DNA of 64,000 bases from the NCBI GenBank assembly GCA_964615905.1, contig CAZTUB010000002.1:310001-374000 (forward strand). Reading direction: 5' to 3'. Shown here one piece after another: positions 27,288-35,933 of the stretch. Position numbers and translations under genes: made by a program. This DNA is from DATLMR01 sp964615905 (GTDB lineage: Bacteria; Acidobacteriota; Blastocatellia; UBA7656). Each line of letters begins with the position of its first letter. The stretch's first letter is position 1. Under the pieces are notes generated by a model. It had not been told where the DNA came from, ran no database searches, and was given only the letters and a program-made list of their open reading frames with translations.

Positions 27288-28154
27288 GTGCGTAAAGCGT
27301 CATTCCTGTTTACTATGGCCGTGGTGTTGCTCTTGCCGCAATCGAGTTTCGGCTGGAACGACACGGGCCATATGGTCATCGGGCGAATCGCCTACGAGCG
27401 GTTGAACGAAACGGCGAAAGCTCGGATGGACCGCTACGCGTCGTTGATAAGGTTCCGCGACAGGAATTATGACGCGGTCACGCTTGCCTGCTGGATGGAC
27501 GATTTTCGCAGCGACCCCCGCAACGAGCCTTATGCGGTCTGGCACTATATCAACATACCGATCTTCGTCCGCCCGTTTTATAAAGAGACGGGACCGGCGC
27601 GGTACAACGTCCTTGAGCGCATCAAGTGGTGCTCTGAGCGGCTCAGGTCCGGCCGAGGGTCCGAACTCGACCGCGCGCGGTTCGTCGGATACCTGGAGCA
27701 CCTTGTGGGCGATCTCCACCAGCCGCTTCATTGCGCGACGCGATATTCAGCCGAGCAGCCCGACGGCGACGCCGGGGGAAACGGGTTCAAGATAGTCACA
27801 GACCTTGAGTGGCTCAACAACCTGCACAGGTACTGGGACTCCGCAGGCGGGTTGTTCGGGTATGAGAGAATCGAGCGCCCGCTGACAGCGGAAAATCGCC
27901 AGTTGATAGAGCGGTACGCGCGCGAAGTCGCGGCCGCTTATCCCGCGCGCCGAAACGGCGTGTGGCGGCGAATGAACCCTGAGGGCTGGGTTGCGGAAAG
28001 CCATCAACTCGCCAGAAGAAACGCATACTCGCTCGGAAGCAACCGCCCTGACGCGGCTTACCAGTCGATGGCGCAACGTGTCGCGCGCGAGCGTATAGCG
28101 CTTGCAGGCTACCGGCTCGCCGCGCTGTTAAACAATCTGATCGGCAGTGAGTAA
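27288..28154 (+). CDS. Secreted S1/P1-type nuclease
   Basis: 288 residues from the GTG at 27288, chosen because AGGAGGAG lies just upstream; an ATG at 27258 has no such site. The signal peptide is predicted to end at Gly22 (PQSSFG), leaving Trp23 as the mature N-terminus (WNDTGHMVIG). In S1/P1 nucleases the N-terminal Trp itself binds zinc. Other zinc ligands fit the family: H in TGHM, D in CWMDDF, H in VWHYIN, H-x3-D/H in HLVGDLHQPLH, and the GGN segment. It would degrade RNA and single-stranded DNA or 3'-nucleotides outside the cell, a phosphate-scavenging role. Confidence 0.9.
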   Translation: MRKASFLFTMAVVLLLPQSSFGWNDTGHMVIGRIAYERLNETAKARMDRYASLIRFRDRNYDAVTLACWMDDFRSDPRNEPYAVWHYINIPIFVRPFYKETGPARYNVLERIKWCSERLRSGRGSELDRARFVGYLEHLVGDLHQPLHCATRYSAEQPDGDAGGNGFKIVTDLEWLNNLHRYWDSAGGLFGYERIERPLTAENRQLIERYAREVAAAYPARRNGVWRRMNPEGWVAESHQLARRNAYSLGSNRPDAAYQSMAQRVARERIALAGYRLAALLNNLIGSE

Positions 28155-28231
28155 CCGGAAGCGGAGGCGCGCAGGCTGGCGGTTCGGTATAATTCTCAAG
28201 GTCAATCGAAGTAATATCAGGAGGTCGAAAA

Positions 28232-29662
28232 TTGAACAGACGCGTACTTTCTCTACTCGTAATTATGATCCTCGCGGGGCTTTCGCCGGTCGCTCTGGCG
28301 CAGACCGATTCTTCGAAGCTGGTTGGCGTGTGGGACGGAACGCTTGATACGGGTGGTCCAAAACTTCGTCTCGTTGTCGAGTTCGCAAAGGCTGCCGACG
28401 GCACGTTGAAAGGCGATCTCGACAGCCCCGACCAGGGCGCTATGGACCTTGCGCTGAGCGCGATCACACTTGAAGGCGACCGCGTGCGGTTTGAGTTGAA
28501 GGCGGTCGGCGGAGTTTTTGAAGGTACGCTGAACAAAGAATCGACGGAGATAACAGGCGAGTGGCACCAGGGCGGCTCGCTTCCGCTAGTGTTGAAACGC
28601 AGGGCTAAAGACGCTCCGCCCGTCTCGGCCAGGCCGCAGGAGCCTGTGAAGCCTTACCCGTACAACGAAGAAGATGTCACTTACGAGAACAAGGCCGGAG
28701 GGGTAAAGCTCGCAGGCACTTTGACCTGGCCCCGGTCGGCCGGGCCCGTGCCCGCCGTCGTGCTGATAACGGGCTCCGGCCCGCAGGACCGCAACGAATC
28801 GCTGCTCGGTCACAAGCCGTTTCTGGTGCTGGCCGATCACCTGACCCGGCGCGGAATCGCCGTTTTGCGAGTTGATGACCGTGGAGTGGGCGGCTCGACC
28901 GGCAGTGTCAACAATTCGACAACGGACGATTTTGCGGGCGACGTTCTTGCGGGGGTCGAGTACCTGAAGACCCGAAAAGAGATCAACCCGAAACAGATCG
29001 GCCTGATCGGGCACAGCGAAGGCGGCGTCGTTGCTCCTATCGCGGCTTCGAGGTCGAAGGACGTAGCCTTTATCGTCTTGATGGCGGGGACGGGCCTTCC
29101 TGGCGAAGAGATACTTTATCTTCAAGGCGCGTTGATAGCGAAGGCGAACGGCGCGACGGACGTGGCGGTCGAGAGCAACCGCCGCATGCAGCAGATAATG
29201 TTTCGCGCCTTGAAAGAAGAGAAAGACGACGTGGCGGTCAGGCAGCGAATCAAAGCCGACTTCGCCAAGATGACGGCCGATTCGTCAAGCGGGCAGAAGC
29301 AGGCTTCGGCCGCAACCGACGCTGAGATCGACGCGCAATTGAAGCGGGTGCTGACGACGTGGTTCCGCTACTTTTTGACTTATGACCCGCGCCCCGCTTT
29401 GACGAAGGTACAGGTTCCCGTGCTCGCGATAAACGGCGAGCTTGACTTACAGGTCCCCGCCGATGCAAACCTCGCGGCCATCGAGAAGGCGCTTAAAGAG
29501 GGCGGCAACAAAGATCATACGATAGTCAAGCTGCCCCGCTTGAATCACCTGTTCCAGACGAGTCAAACGGGATCGCCAACCGAGTATATAAAGATAGACG
29601 AGACGATAGCGCCCGTAGCGCTTCAGACAATCTCAGACTGGATCATAAAACAGACTAAGTGA
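28232..29662 (+). CDS. Secreted alpha/beta hydrolase with N-terminal beta domain
   Basis: 476 residues with a TTG start preceded by AGGAGG (7-bp gap). Signal peptide at 1-23 (LSPVALAQ). Residues about 30-125 form a lipocalin-like beta domain (LVGVWDGTLDTGGPKL); residues 145-476 are an alpha/beta hydrolase with nucleophile elbow GHSEGG (Ser262), acid in NGELDLQVP and His in RLNHLFQ. Family members are esterases or acyl-peptidases; the substrate cannot be deduced. A TATAAT at 28188-28193 lies upstream with a poor -35. First gene of a run of four closely spaced genes. Confidence 0.88.
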   Translation: MNRRVLSLLVIMILAGLSPVALAQTDSSKLVGVWDGTLDTGGPKLRLVVEFAKAADGTLKGDLDSPDQGAMDLALSAITLEGDRVRFELKAVGGVFEGTLNKESTEITGEWHQGGSLPLVLKRRAKDAPPVSARPQEPVKPYPYNEEDVTYENKAGGVKLAGTLTWPRSAGPVPAVVLITGSGPQDRNESLLGHKPFLVLADHLTRRGIAVLRVDDRGVGGSTGSVNNSTTDDFAGDVLAGVEYLKTRKEINPKQIGLIGHSEGGVVAPIAASRSKDVAFIVLMAGTGLPGEEILYLQGALIAKANGATDVAVESNRRMQQIMFRALKEEKDDVAVRQRIKADFAKMTADSSSGQKQASAATDAEIDAQLKRVLTTWFRYFLTYDPRPALTKVQVPVLAINGELDLQVPADANLAAIEKALKEGGNKDHTIVKLPRLNHLFQTSQTGSPTEYIKIDETIAPVALQTISDWIIKQTK

Positions 29663-29666
29663 ATCA

Positions 29667-30278
29667 ATGTCTAATCCCGAGAAGAACGAAGATTTACACG
29701 GCAACGTGCCTGACAAGGCGCACGCCGCATTGCTCTTGATCGACGTTATCAACGACTTCGAGTTTGAAAGCGCGGACGCGCTCTTTCGACATGCTCTGCC
29801 GATGGCCGAGCGGCTGGCTGAGCTTAAAAAGCGGGCGCGCGAGGCTGGAATACCCGCCGTCTACATCAACGACAACTTCGGCAAATGGCAGAGCGACTTC
29901 AAGAAGCTCGTAAGCCACTGCCTGGAAGACGACGTTCGCGGCAAGCCCATCGTCGAGCTGTTGAAGCCTGATGATGATGACTACTTTGTGTTAAAGCCGA
30001 AACATTCGGGCTTCTTTTCGACTACGCTCGAAACGCTGCTCGATTACCTGAAGGTCAAGACGTTGATACTGACAGGGGTAGCCGGCAACATATGCGTGCT
30101 GTTTACCGCCAACGACGCTTACATGCGCGATTACCATCTGATCGTGCCTGCCGATTGCGTGGCCTCGAACGACACGGAAGAGAACCGCCACGCCCTTGAG
30201 CAGATGCAGAAGGTGCTCGGCGCAGACACGCGGCCTTCTACAGAGCTTGAGCTTGATAGGCTGAACGCAAAACCCTGA
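29667..30278 (+). CDS. Isochorismatase-family cysteine hydrolase
   Basis: 203 residues. The catalytic triad of the family is complete: D26 (LIDVIND), K112 (LKPKHSGF) and C143 (NICVLFTANDA). Members hydrolyse amides such as nicotinamide or ureido compounds, or vinyl ethers; the sequence does not choose between these. It begins 5 bp after the preceding stop codon, so it is probably in the same transcript as the alpha/beta hydrolase. Confidence 0.9.
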   Translation: MSNPEKNEDLHGNVPDKAHAALLLIDVINDFEFESADALFRHALPMAERLAELKKRAREAGIPAVYINDNFGKWQSDFKKLVSHCLEDDVRGKPIVELLKPDDDDYFVLKPKHSGFFSTTLETLLDYLKVKTLILTGVAGNICVLFTANDAYMRDYHLIVPADCVASNDTEENRHALEQMQKVLGADTRPSTELELDRLNAKP

Positions 30279-30294
30279 GACCGGAGGCCAGAGC

Positions 30295-30954
30295 TTGAAG
30301 AGAATACCTTTCACCGTAGTGATGCTGTTCGCCCTCGCGCTTCTGTCTGTAGTGAGCCTGGGCCAGGAGCCGCCGAAAGAGGAAGGCGTTTTTCGCAAGC
30401 CTGAGCTGGTAGAGCTGGTCAAGCTCGATAAGACTATAAGGCTCGACGTGCGTTACGCTACACCCAACAACTTTCTGGGCCGCCCTGTCTACACAGAGGC
30501 GCGCGCGTTTCTACAACGCCCGGCTGCCGAGGCGCTTGTGCGTGTAAACCGTGCGCTCAGGAAGAAAGGCTATGGCCTTGTCATCCACGACGGCTACCGG
30601 CCCTGGTCTGTTACTAAACTCTTCTGGGACGCCACGCCTGAGGATAAGAAAGAGTTCGTGGCCGACCCCTCCAAGGGCTCGCGTCATAATCGCGGGTGCG
30701 CAGTTGACCTCTCTATGTTCGAGCTTAAGACGGGCAAGACGGTCGTTATGCCGTCGGCTTATGACGAGATGACCGAGCGCTCGCACATCAACTACGCGGG
30801 CGGGACGGAAGCCGAACGCCGCGTGCGCGACATACTTCGTCAGGCGATGGAAGCAGAAGGGTTCGTTGTTTACGAGCCCGAATGGTGGCATTACGATTAC
30901 AAGGACTGGCAGCAGTACCCCATCTTAAACATCAGCTTTTCGGAGATAAGATGA
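30295..30954 (+). CDS. VanX-like D-Ala-D-Ala dipeptidase (M15D)
   Basis: 219 residues with a TTG start behind GGAGG. Signal peptide at 1-23 (ALLSVVSLGQ), so it acts outside the inner membrane. M15D motifs: DGYRPW (R102), zinc ligands H131 and D138 in SRHNRGCAVD, catalytic E196 and zinc ligand H199 in EPEWWH. Exported DdpX/VanX-like enzymes usually recycle D-Ala-D-Ala from peptidoglycan rather than giving vancomycin resistance; no vanA or vanH homologue is present here. Its stop codon overlaps the next start (ATGA). Confidence 0.92.
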   Translation: MKRIPFTVVMLFALALLSVVSLGQEPPKEEGVFRKPELVELVKLDKTIRLDVRYATPNNFLGRPVYTEARAFLQRPAAEALVRVNRALRKKGYGLVIHDGYRPWSVTKLFWDATPEDKKEFVADPSKGSRHNRGCAVDLSMFELKTGKTVVMPSAYDEMTERSHINYAGGTEAERRVRDILRQAMEAEGFVVYEPEWWHYDYKDWQQYPILNISFSEIR

Positions 30955-32252
30955 AAAGAATGATGGCTACGGCCCTGGTCTTGCTGATCTGCGCCGAGGG
31001 CTTTGCGGCGGGTGACGATTATCGACGTGCCGCGCTCGACGCGGGTGAGTGGATTCGCTCTACCTCGGTTCAAACGGAGAAGGGCACGGCCTGGCCCGCG
31101 GACCCTAAAGATGCCGGGAGCGTGAACGCGACTCTGTATAGCGGAGTGCCCGGAGTGGTGCTCTTCTTTCTTGAAGCCTATCGCTCGACAGGTGACGCGG
31201 CTTATTTGAAGGACGCGCGCGCGGGGGCCGACTATCTTCTTGCGCAGGCGGATGCGGAAAAAGAGACGGGACTTTACACAGGGATCGCAGGCATCGGCTT
31301 TACTTTGATTGAGACGTATAAAGTCACGCGGGACGAAAAGTACAGGCAGGGCGCAATCAGGTGCGTGCGGTCGATCAAGGACCGCGCGAGCCGAGTAGGA
31401 AAAGGGGTCGAGTGGTCCGACGTTTCCGACATCATCAGCGGCGGCGCGGGCACGGGGCTCTTTCTGCTATATGCCGCGCGCGAGCTAAACGACAAGTCTG
31501 CCCGCGACCTGGCCGTCGAAGCGGGCCACCGCATGGTAGAGCTTGGGCAGGCCGAGAAGGTGGGCTTGAAATGGGCCATGACTCCAAAGTTCGCTCGATT
31601 GATGCCCAACTTCTCGCACGGCACAGCCGGGTCTGCTTACTTTCTGGCGACGCTTTACGGCGAGACTAAAAAGCGGGAGTTTCTCGACGCGGCCCTGGCC
31701 GGGGCTTCATATCTTAAATCAATCGCAAAGACAGAGGGGGATGTCTGCCTGGTCTTTCATCACGAGCCGGGCGGCGAAAACCTTTACTACCTCGGCTGGT
31801 GTCACGGACCTGTAGGGACCGCGCGGCTCTTTTACAGGCTCTACAAGGTGACGGGCGACAGATCGTGGATGGACCTTGTGAACAGGTCCGCCCGCGCTGT
31901 GATCGAAAGCGGCATCCCTGAGAAGCAGACCGCCGGGTTTTGGAACAACGTCAGCCAGTGCTGCGGGTCGGCGGGGGTGGCGGAGTTCTTCCTCAGTCTT
32001 TATCAGGCAACAAAGGACCGGCACTATCTCGATTTTTCAAAACGTGTGACCGCAAACCTCCTGTCGCGGTCATCGCGCGAAGGGCGAGGGATCAAATGGA
32101 TTCAGGCTGAGCATCGCGTAAAACCCGACCTGCTGGTGGCGCAGACGGGTTTCATGCAAGGCGCATCCGGCATAGGGTTATGGCTGTTACGGCTTGACCG
32201 GTTCGAACGAGGAGACGCGCGCCACATCGTGTTTCCCGATTCGCCCTTCTGA
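30951..32252 (+). CDS. Exported LanC-like protein
   Basis: 433 residues from the ATG at 30951, which overlaps the previous stop codon as ATGA (translational coupling). Signal peptide at about 1-20 (ALVLLICAEGFAAG). Seven G-x-x-G type barrel motifs mark the LanC fold: YSGVPG, YTGIAG, ISGGAG, SHGTAG, CHGPVG, CCGSAG and MQGASG. The zinc site seems to be C284 (WCHG) and C337-C338 (QCCG); in lantibiotic cyclases the third ligand is a His in CHG, here replaced by Cys338. There is no lantibiotic precursor, LanB or LanM nearby, so cyclisation of a lanthipeptide is not supported; the fold is also used by glutathione-binding and sugar-active relatives. Confidence 0.85.
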   Translation: MKRMMATALVLLICAEGFAAGDDYRRAALDAGEWIRSTSVQTEKGTAWPADPKDAGSVNATLYSGVPGVVLFFLEAYRSTGDAAYLKDARAGADYLLAQADAEKETGLYTGIAGIGFTLIETYKVTRDEKYRQGAIRCVRSIKDRASRVGKGVEWSDVSDIISGGAGTGLFLLYAARELNDKSARDLAVEAGHRMVELGQAEKVGLKWAMTPKFARLMPNFSHGTAGSAYFLATLYGETKKREFLDAALAGASYLKSIAKTEGDVCLVFHHEPGGENLYYLGWCHGPVGTARLFYRLYKVTGDRSWMDLVNRSARAVIESGIPEKQTAGFWNNVSQCCGSAGVAEFFLSLYQATKDRHYLDFSKRVTANLLSRSSREGRGIKWIQAEHRVKPDLLVAQTGFMQGASGIGLWLLRLDRFERGDARHIVFPDSPF

Positions 32253-32383
32253 AGCGGCGTTACTTCAGCCCTTTTTAATTTATGAAGCATCCTTTGCCTT
32301 TATACCGACATCAATAAACCTCGACGAATGAGCGCAGATATTTCATAGAGGCTTCTATGAGCAAGGTGAAGTGTCTTTAAAAG

Positions 32384-33076
32384 ATGGCGCTTTCTTCGAT
32401 ACCGAACCCCGTCTTTCGTCTGGTCGATGCCAACTTTTCAGCCGGGCCTGCCGAGGCCGGGGAATCGAGCAACTGGTGGCTCGACCTCTTTTCAATCATC
32501 ATCTTTGGCGCGGCGGCGGGGCTGTCGATGGGCCTCTACACGGGCGGGCTGCACCTCGTTTACGTAGCGACGAAGATACCGCTGCTGCTGTTAGCCAGTC
32601 TTGCCATCGTGCTTCCGTCAATGCAGGTGCTTGGTCGATTTGCGGGCTGCTCTCTCGACCTCGTCTCAACTTCTCAACTGGCGCTCGCCACGATTGCAAG
32701 AACGGCGATAGTCGCCGGGTCGCTTGCGCCTGTGACGGCTTACTTTGCTCTGACGCTGCCGCAGGCGTCGGCCTCCGCTTACCGCGCCGTAGTCTTGAGC
32801 CAGGTCTTCACGTTTGCCGTAGCAGGCTCAATCGGCGTGGCAGCTTTAAGCAGCCGCCTGGGCGAACTCTTACCCGATAAAGGAAAGCGGCGACGGCTCA
32901 TCCTTCTATGGCTTGCAATATATTCTTTCGTAGGCGCGCAAGTCACCTGGCTGCTCCGCCCGCTTCTAGGCACGCCCGGACTTCCGGTCGAATACTTCCG
33001 CAGTTACGGCGAGCGACTCGGACTTGAGAGCAACTTTTACACCTCTGTCTACAGGCTGTTGTTGAACCTGTTATGA
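32384..33076 (+). CDS. Multi-span membrane protein, paralogue A
   Basis: 230 residues, about five hydrophobic spans (residues 33-55, 60-85, 105-128, 140-165, 178-200). It shares pattern with the next gene (PLLLLASLAIVLPSMQVL and LSLILVASAAICLPSFYVF, each followed by a segment with LAPVT). Family not recognised. The N-terminal 30 residues are polar and probably cytoplasmic. Confidence 0.7.
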   Translation: MALSSIPNPVFRLVDANFSAGPAEAGESSNWWLDLFSIIIFGAAAGLSMGLYTGGLHLVYVATKIPLLLLASLAIVLPSMQVLGRFAGCSLDLVSTSQLALATIARTAIVAGSLAPVTAYFALTLPQASASAYRAVVLSQVFTFAVAGSIGVAALSSRLGELLPDKGKRRRLILLWLAIYSFVGAQVTWLLRPLLGTPGLPVEYFRSYGERLGLESNFYTSVYRLLLNLL

Positions 33077-33104
33077 GCCCGTCTCGACCGACAAGGAGAA
33101 TGTT

Positions 33105-33827
33105 ATGCGCAGCACGCGATGGATTGAGTTATACGTTCAAAGAATCATAAGGACAATCGACCTTCTTCTTCGCAAGCCCGAAGGGGCCAGCGCGGCCTTG
33201 AGAGCAGACGGCGGCGTCACGGTAAGCGATGCCCTGCTGGTTGCCGTGCCGCTCGCCGCGATTTACGGCATCGGCATAGGGATAGGCGCGGACATCAAGA
33301 CCGCGCTTTACGACGGCGTCAAGCTCAGCTTGATACTGGTGGCATCTGCCGCCATCTGCCTGCCTTCATTCTACGTCTTTTCCGCGCTCGCGGGGGCGAG
33401 GTTTGCAGTCGTTGAAGCTGCGCGAGCCGTGTCAGGGTTTATCTTGCTGACGTCGATAATATGGGCGGCGCTTGCTCCTGTCACAGGCTTTTTCACAGCG
33501 AGCGTTCCGAGCGGCGCATTTCTAACGGTGTTGCATGCGGTCGCGCTGCTGCTGGGGTTTGCAATCGGCGGGTTGACGCTGGGGCGCGCTCTTGTTCGTC
33601 CCGCGCCCCTGTCGTCAAGCACCGGTGCGAGGCAAGAAGCGCTTGAGATGTTAAACCCCAGAAGCGATGTCGCCAGGGTCTCGCGAGGGTTTTATGTAGT
33701 ATGGTTCGCGGTCTACTCGGTTGTGGTCTGCCAGCTTTTCGTCGACTTCACACCTTTTATTGAGGCAGGGCCGTTCTTGCGAGCGGAGCGCGTACTCTTC
33801 CTCGACTTGCTCAAGAGAGGATTATGA
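33105..33827 (+). CDS. Multi-span membrane protein, paralogue B
   Basis: 240 residues, about five spans. AAGGAGA precedes the ATG. It shares with the preceding gene the LPSFYVF-type span and a WAALAPVTGFF span, so the two probably arose by tandem duplication and may form a heteromer. No transport or enzyme motif could be recognised. Confidence 0.7.
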   Translation: MRSTRWIELYVQRIIRTIDLLLRKPEGASAALRADGGVTVSDALLVAVPLAAIYGIGIGIGADIKTALYDGVKLSLILVASAAICLPSFYVFSALAGARFAVVEAARAVSGFILLTSIIWAALAPVTGFFTASVPSGAFLTVLHAVALLLGFAIGGLTLGRALVRPAPLSSSTGARQEALEMLNPRSDVARVSRGFYVVWFAVYSVVVCQLFVDFTPFIEAGPFLRAERVLFLDLLKRGL

Positions 33828-33907
33828 TTCCCTACATATCAGAGTTGAACGAACGGCCCGTCACGGATTATCCTTGATGCCTTGCAATAATAAAAGGCGG
33901 AGGTCTT

Positions 33908-34462
33908 ATGCAGCTTTCGAAGAAGCTCCAAGAGATAGTCGATTCCAATTCACGAGACAGGCAGTCGCTATTGGATTCGGTGAGCGGGTTAAGTGCGGCG
34001 CAGCTTGAGTACCGTCCTGCCGACGGAGAGTGGTCTATAGAGGATATTCTGCACCACCTTGCGATTTCTGACGAAGCCAATATCAAGCTCACGTCGATGA
34101 TGCTGAAACAGGCCGAGGAAAAAAAACTGCCCGCCGACCCTACCCCGGACGAATCGGTGTTAGACAGCCTCGACAGCTTGAAGGGAAGGCTTGCGCAAAG
34201 GGTCAAAGCTCCTGATCGCGTCGCGCCGCGCTCGCACCTCCCGGCTGCCGAATCGCTTGCGCGGCTCGAAGCATCGCGCACAAAGCTCACCGATGCTATC
34301 GAACAGCTCGCGTCTTATGACCTGGCCCAACTCAGCTGGCCTCACCCGCTTCTCGGAGATTTGAACCTCTACCAGTGGCTGATGATGGCAGGTCGCCACG
34401 AGAGCCGTCATACAGCGCAGATCGATAGGATAAAGTCCGAGCCGGAATTTCCGAAGGCGTAA
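33908..34462 (+). CDS. DinB-family protein
   Basis: 184 residues, a four-helix-bundle DinB/YfiT-type fold. N-terminal DGEWSIEDILHHLAISDEANI gives the first metal His (DILHHL), and the C-terminal GRHESRHTAQI gives H-x3-H, the usual three-His site. Such proteins are metal-dependent thiol transferases or hydrolases; the substrate is unknown. Its TAA stop is the first part of repeat copy 3. Confidence 0.85.
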   Translation: MQLSKKLQEIVDSNSRDRQSLLDSVSGLSAAQLEYRPADGEWSIEDILHHLAISDEANIKLTSMMLKQAEEKKLPADPTPDESVLDSLDSLKGRLAQRVKAPDRVAPRSHLPAAESLARLEASRTKLTDAIEQLASYDLAQLSWPHPLLGDLNLYQWLMMAGRHESRHTAQIDRIKSEPEFPKA

Positions 34463-34566
34463 ACCGTAAACCGTGACAAGAAGGAGGGAACGACCAAGGT
34501 TCAGTCCAGCCTTTCTTGTCACTTGTCACTCGTCACTTGTCACTGTTTACTTTCCCAAGTCACTTT
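34459..34566. repeat. Dispersed heptamer-hairpin repeat, copy 3
   Basis: Left arm GTAAACC GTAAACC... GTGACAA GAAGGAGG (34459-34488), right arm TTTCTTGTCAC TTGTCAC TCGTCAC TTGTCAC TGTTTAC (34512-34550). It lies between two convergent genes and provides stop codons to both: TAA at 34460-34462 for DinB and TTA (reverse TAA) at 34547-34549 for the cytochrome gene. Confidence 0.88.
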
Positions 34567-35791
34567 CTAACGTGAAGCCGACAAAGCCTATCATCATCTC
34601 GTCCCACGTCTGCTGGCCCCATCGAATGGTCTTCGTAGGGTCAGGGTTCCACTTGTTCTTGGCGGAGTTGTCAAACAGGGCCCGGCATTCGAGGCGGCTC
34701 CCCTTCGGCGCGGCCACAGGCTCCGTTAGCTCATAGCGCGTCTGCCAGTTGAAATCATAACGAGGAACCGAAAGGATTATCCTGCTCGTGTTGTCAGGGT
34801 ATACAAGCTTGTACTCGAAAGCCTTTCCGCGCAGGTGCATGTGCGGCATCAGGTTCAGGATGCGCGAGTCTTCTTTGAACGTATAGCTCGATACGACCTC
34901 GTGATTTTCGGCCCCCGGCGGGATCGAAAAAGAGCGGTTTATTGCCGCGCCGCCCATCATGACCTTCTCGACAGGCTTCTTGTTAAAGATCAGCCCGACC
35001 GATGTGCGGTCCTTCTGCTCTTTCCCGTTCGGCGTGTAGTGCATCTGAAGGACGAGGCTTGAGCCCGCTTTAACGAGCCTCCCAATGCCGTCGGGCAGTA
35101 CGGTCGGCTCCTCGCCGGGAGCCGTTCCGGTGAGCGCGGAAAAACTGCCGTCGCGACCGAACGCTCCGCGTCTAAATTTGAAATCAGGAGCGACGACAAA
35201 GACGATCACATGATGGACGACCGCCGGGTTGCCCGGCCTTATCTCTGCGGCCTGCACCCAGCGGTCTTCCTTGAAATTCGTCGGTATCAGCATGTACTGG
35301 TAATTGACCACGCCTTCTGCCGGGACCGTGTACTCGTCAGTCATAGTCAGCACAACGTCGGGCTTGCCGATTTTCCACCCTTCCGCGAACCGGGGCGCGG
35401 GCGGCAAATCTTTCGGGTTGCCCTCTTTCGCGCCCTGGTCAACCCAGGCAACAATTGTGTCGATCTCTTTTTTCGAGAGGCGACGGTCGTTTTTGAAACT
35501 GCCGTGCGAGGGGTCGGCGTGCCAGGGCGGCATCACGCGGTCGATCACCTTTTCGCGGATGCTCTTGGCCCAGGGGCGCGCCTCTTTGTACGACATCAAA
35601 GACATCGGCGCGATCTCCCCGGTTCGGTGACAGGTGGCGCAGTTCTTATAAAAGATCGGCGCAACGTCCTTGCTGAAAGTGACAGGCGCTGCCACGGGCA
35701 ATACGGCCGTCTCCACGCTTGCCGAAAGCGCGACGGCTAAGACCGTCATCGCGACCGCCCCTGACAATAAAAGCCTGAGCATACGTTTCAT
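34547..35791 (-). CDS. Exported cytochrome c fused to type II copper monooxygenase-like domain
   Basis: 414 residues. Signal peptide at about 1-25. Cytochrome c domain with heme motif C51-x2-C54-H55 (CATCH) and possible axial Met in MPPWH (M87). The rest resembles peptidylglycine/dopamine hydroxylases: H193-H194 (VVHHV) and H251 (QMHYTPNG) fit the CuH site, and H317-x-H319 (PHMHLRG) plus a Met in WDEMMIGF fit the CuM site. The fusion could feed electrons from heme to copper and make an ascorbate-independent monooxygenase, but the substrate is unknown. AAGGAGAG lies before the ATG. Confidence 0.88.
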   Translation of the reverse strand: MKRMLRLLLSGAVAMTVLAVALSASVETAVLPVAAPVTFSKDVAPIFYKNCATCHRTGEIAPMSLMSYKEARPWAKSIREKVIDRVMPPWHADPSHGSFKNDRRLSKKEIDTIVAWVDQGAKEGNPKDLPPAPRFAEGWKIGKPDVVLTMTDEYTVPAEGVVNYQYMLIPTNFKEDRWVQAAEIRPGNPAVVHHVIVFVVAPDFKFRRGAFGRDGSFSALTGTAPGEEPTVLPDGIGRLVKAGSSLVLQMHYTPNGKEQKDRTSVGLIFNKKPVEKVMMGGAAINRSFSIPPGAENHEVVSSYTFKEDSRILNLMPHMHLRGKAFEYKLVYPDNTSRIILSVPRYDFNWQTRYELTEPVAAPKGSRLECRALFDNSAKNKWNPDPTKTIRWGQQTWDEMMIGFVGFTLESDLGK

Positions 35792-35933
35792 GGTTTAGCT
35801 CTCCTTAGAGTCGCTTTGGATTGCGAGCAACAGTTTAGACTAAAAAGCATGAAAGCGCGTCTGTTTTTTTTGTTCTTTTCGGACATGCTACAATTCGCTT
35901 CGCAGGAGAGGCCCCTACGGGAGAGAACCGCAA

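Noticed and set aside
30295..30954. Vancomycin resistance determinant (VanX)
   Set aside because: Exported by a signal peptide and without vanA/vanH/vanRS; more likely peptidoglycan D-Ala-D-Ala recycling.
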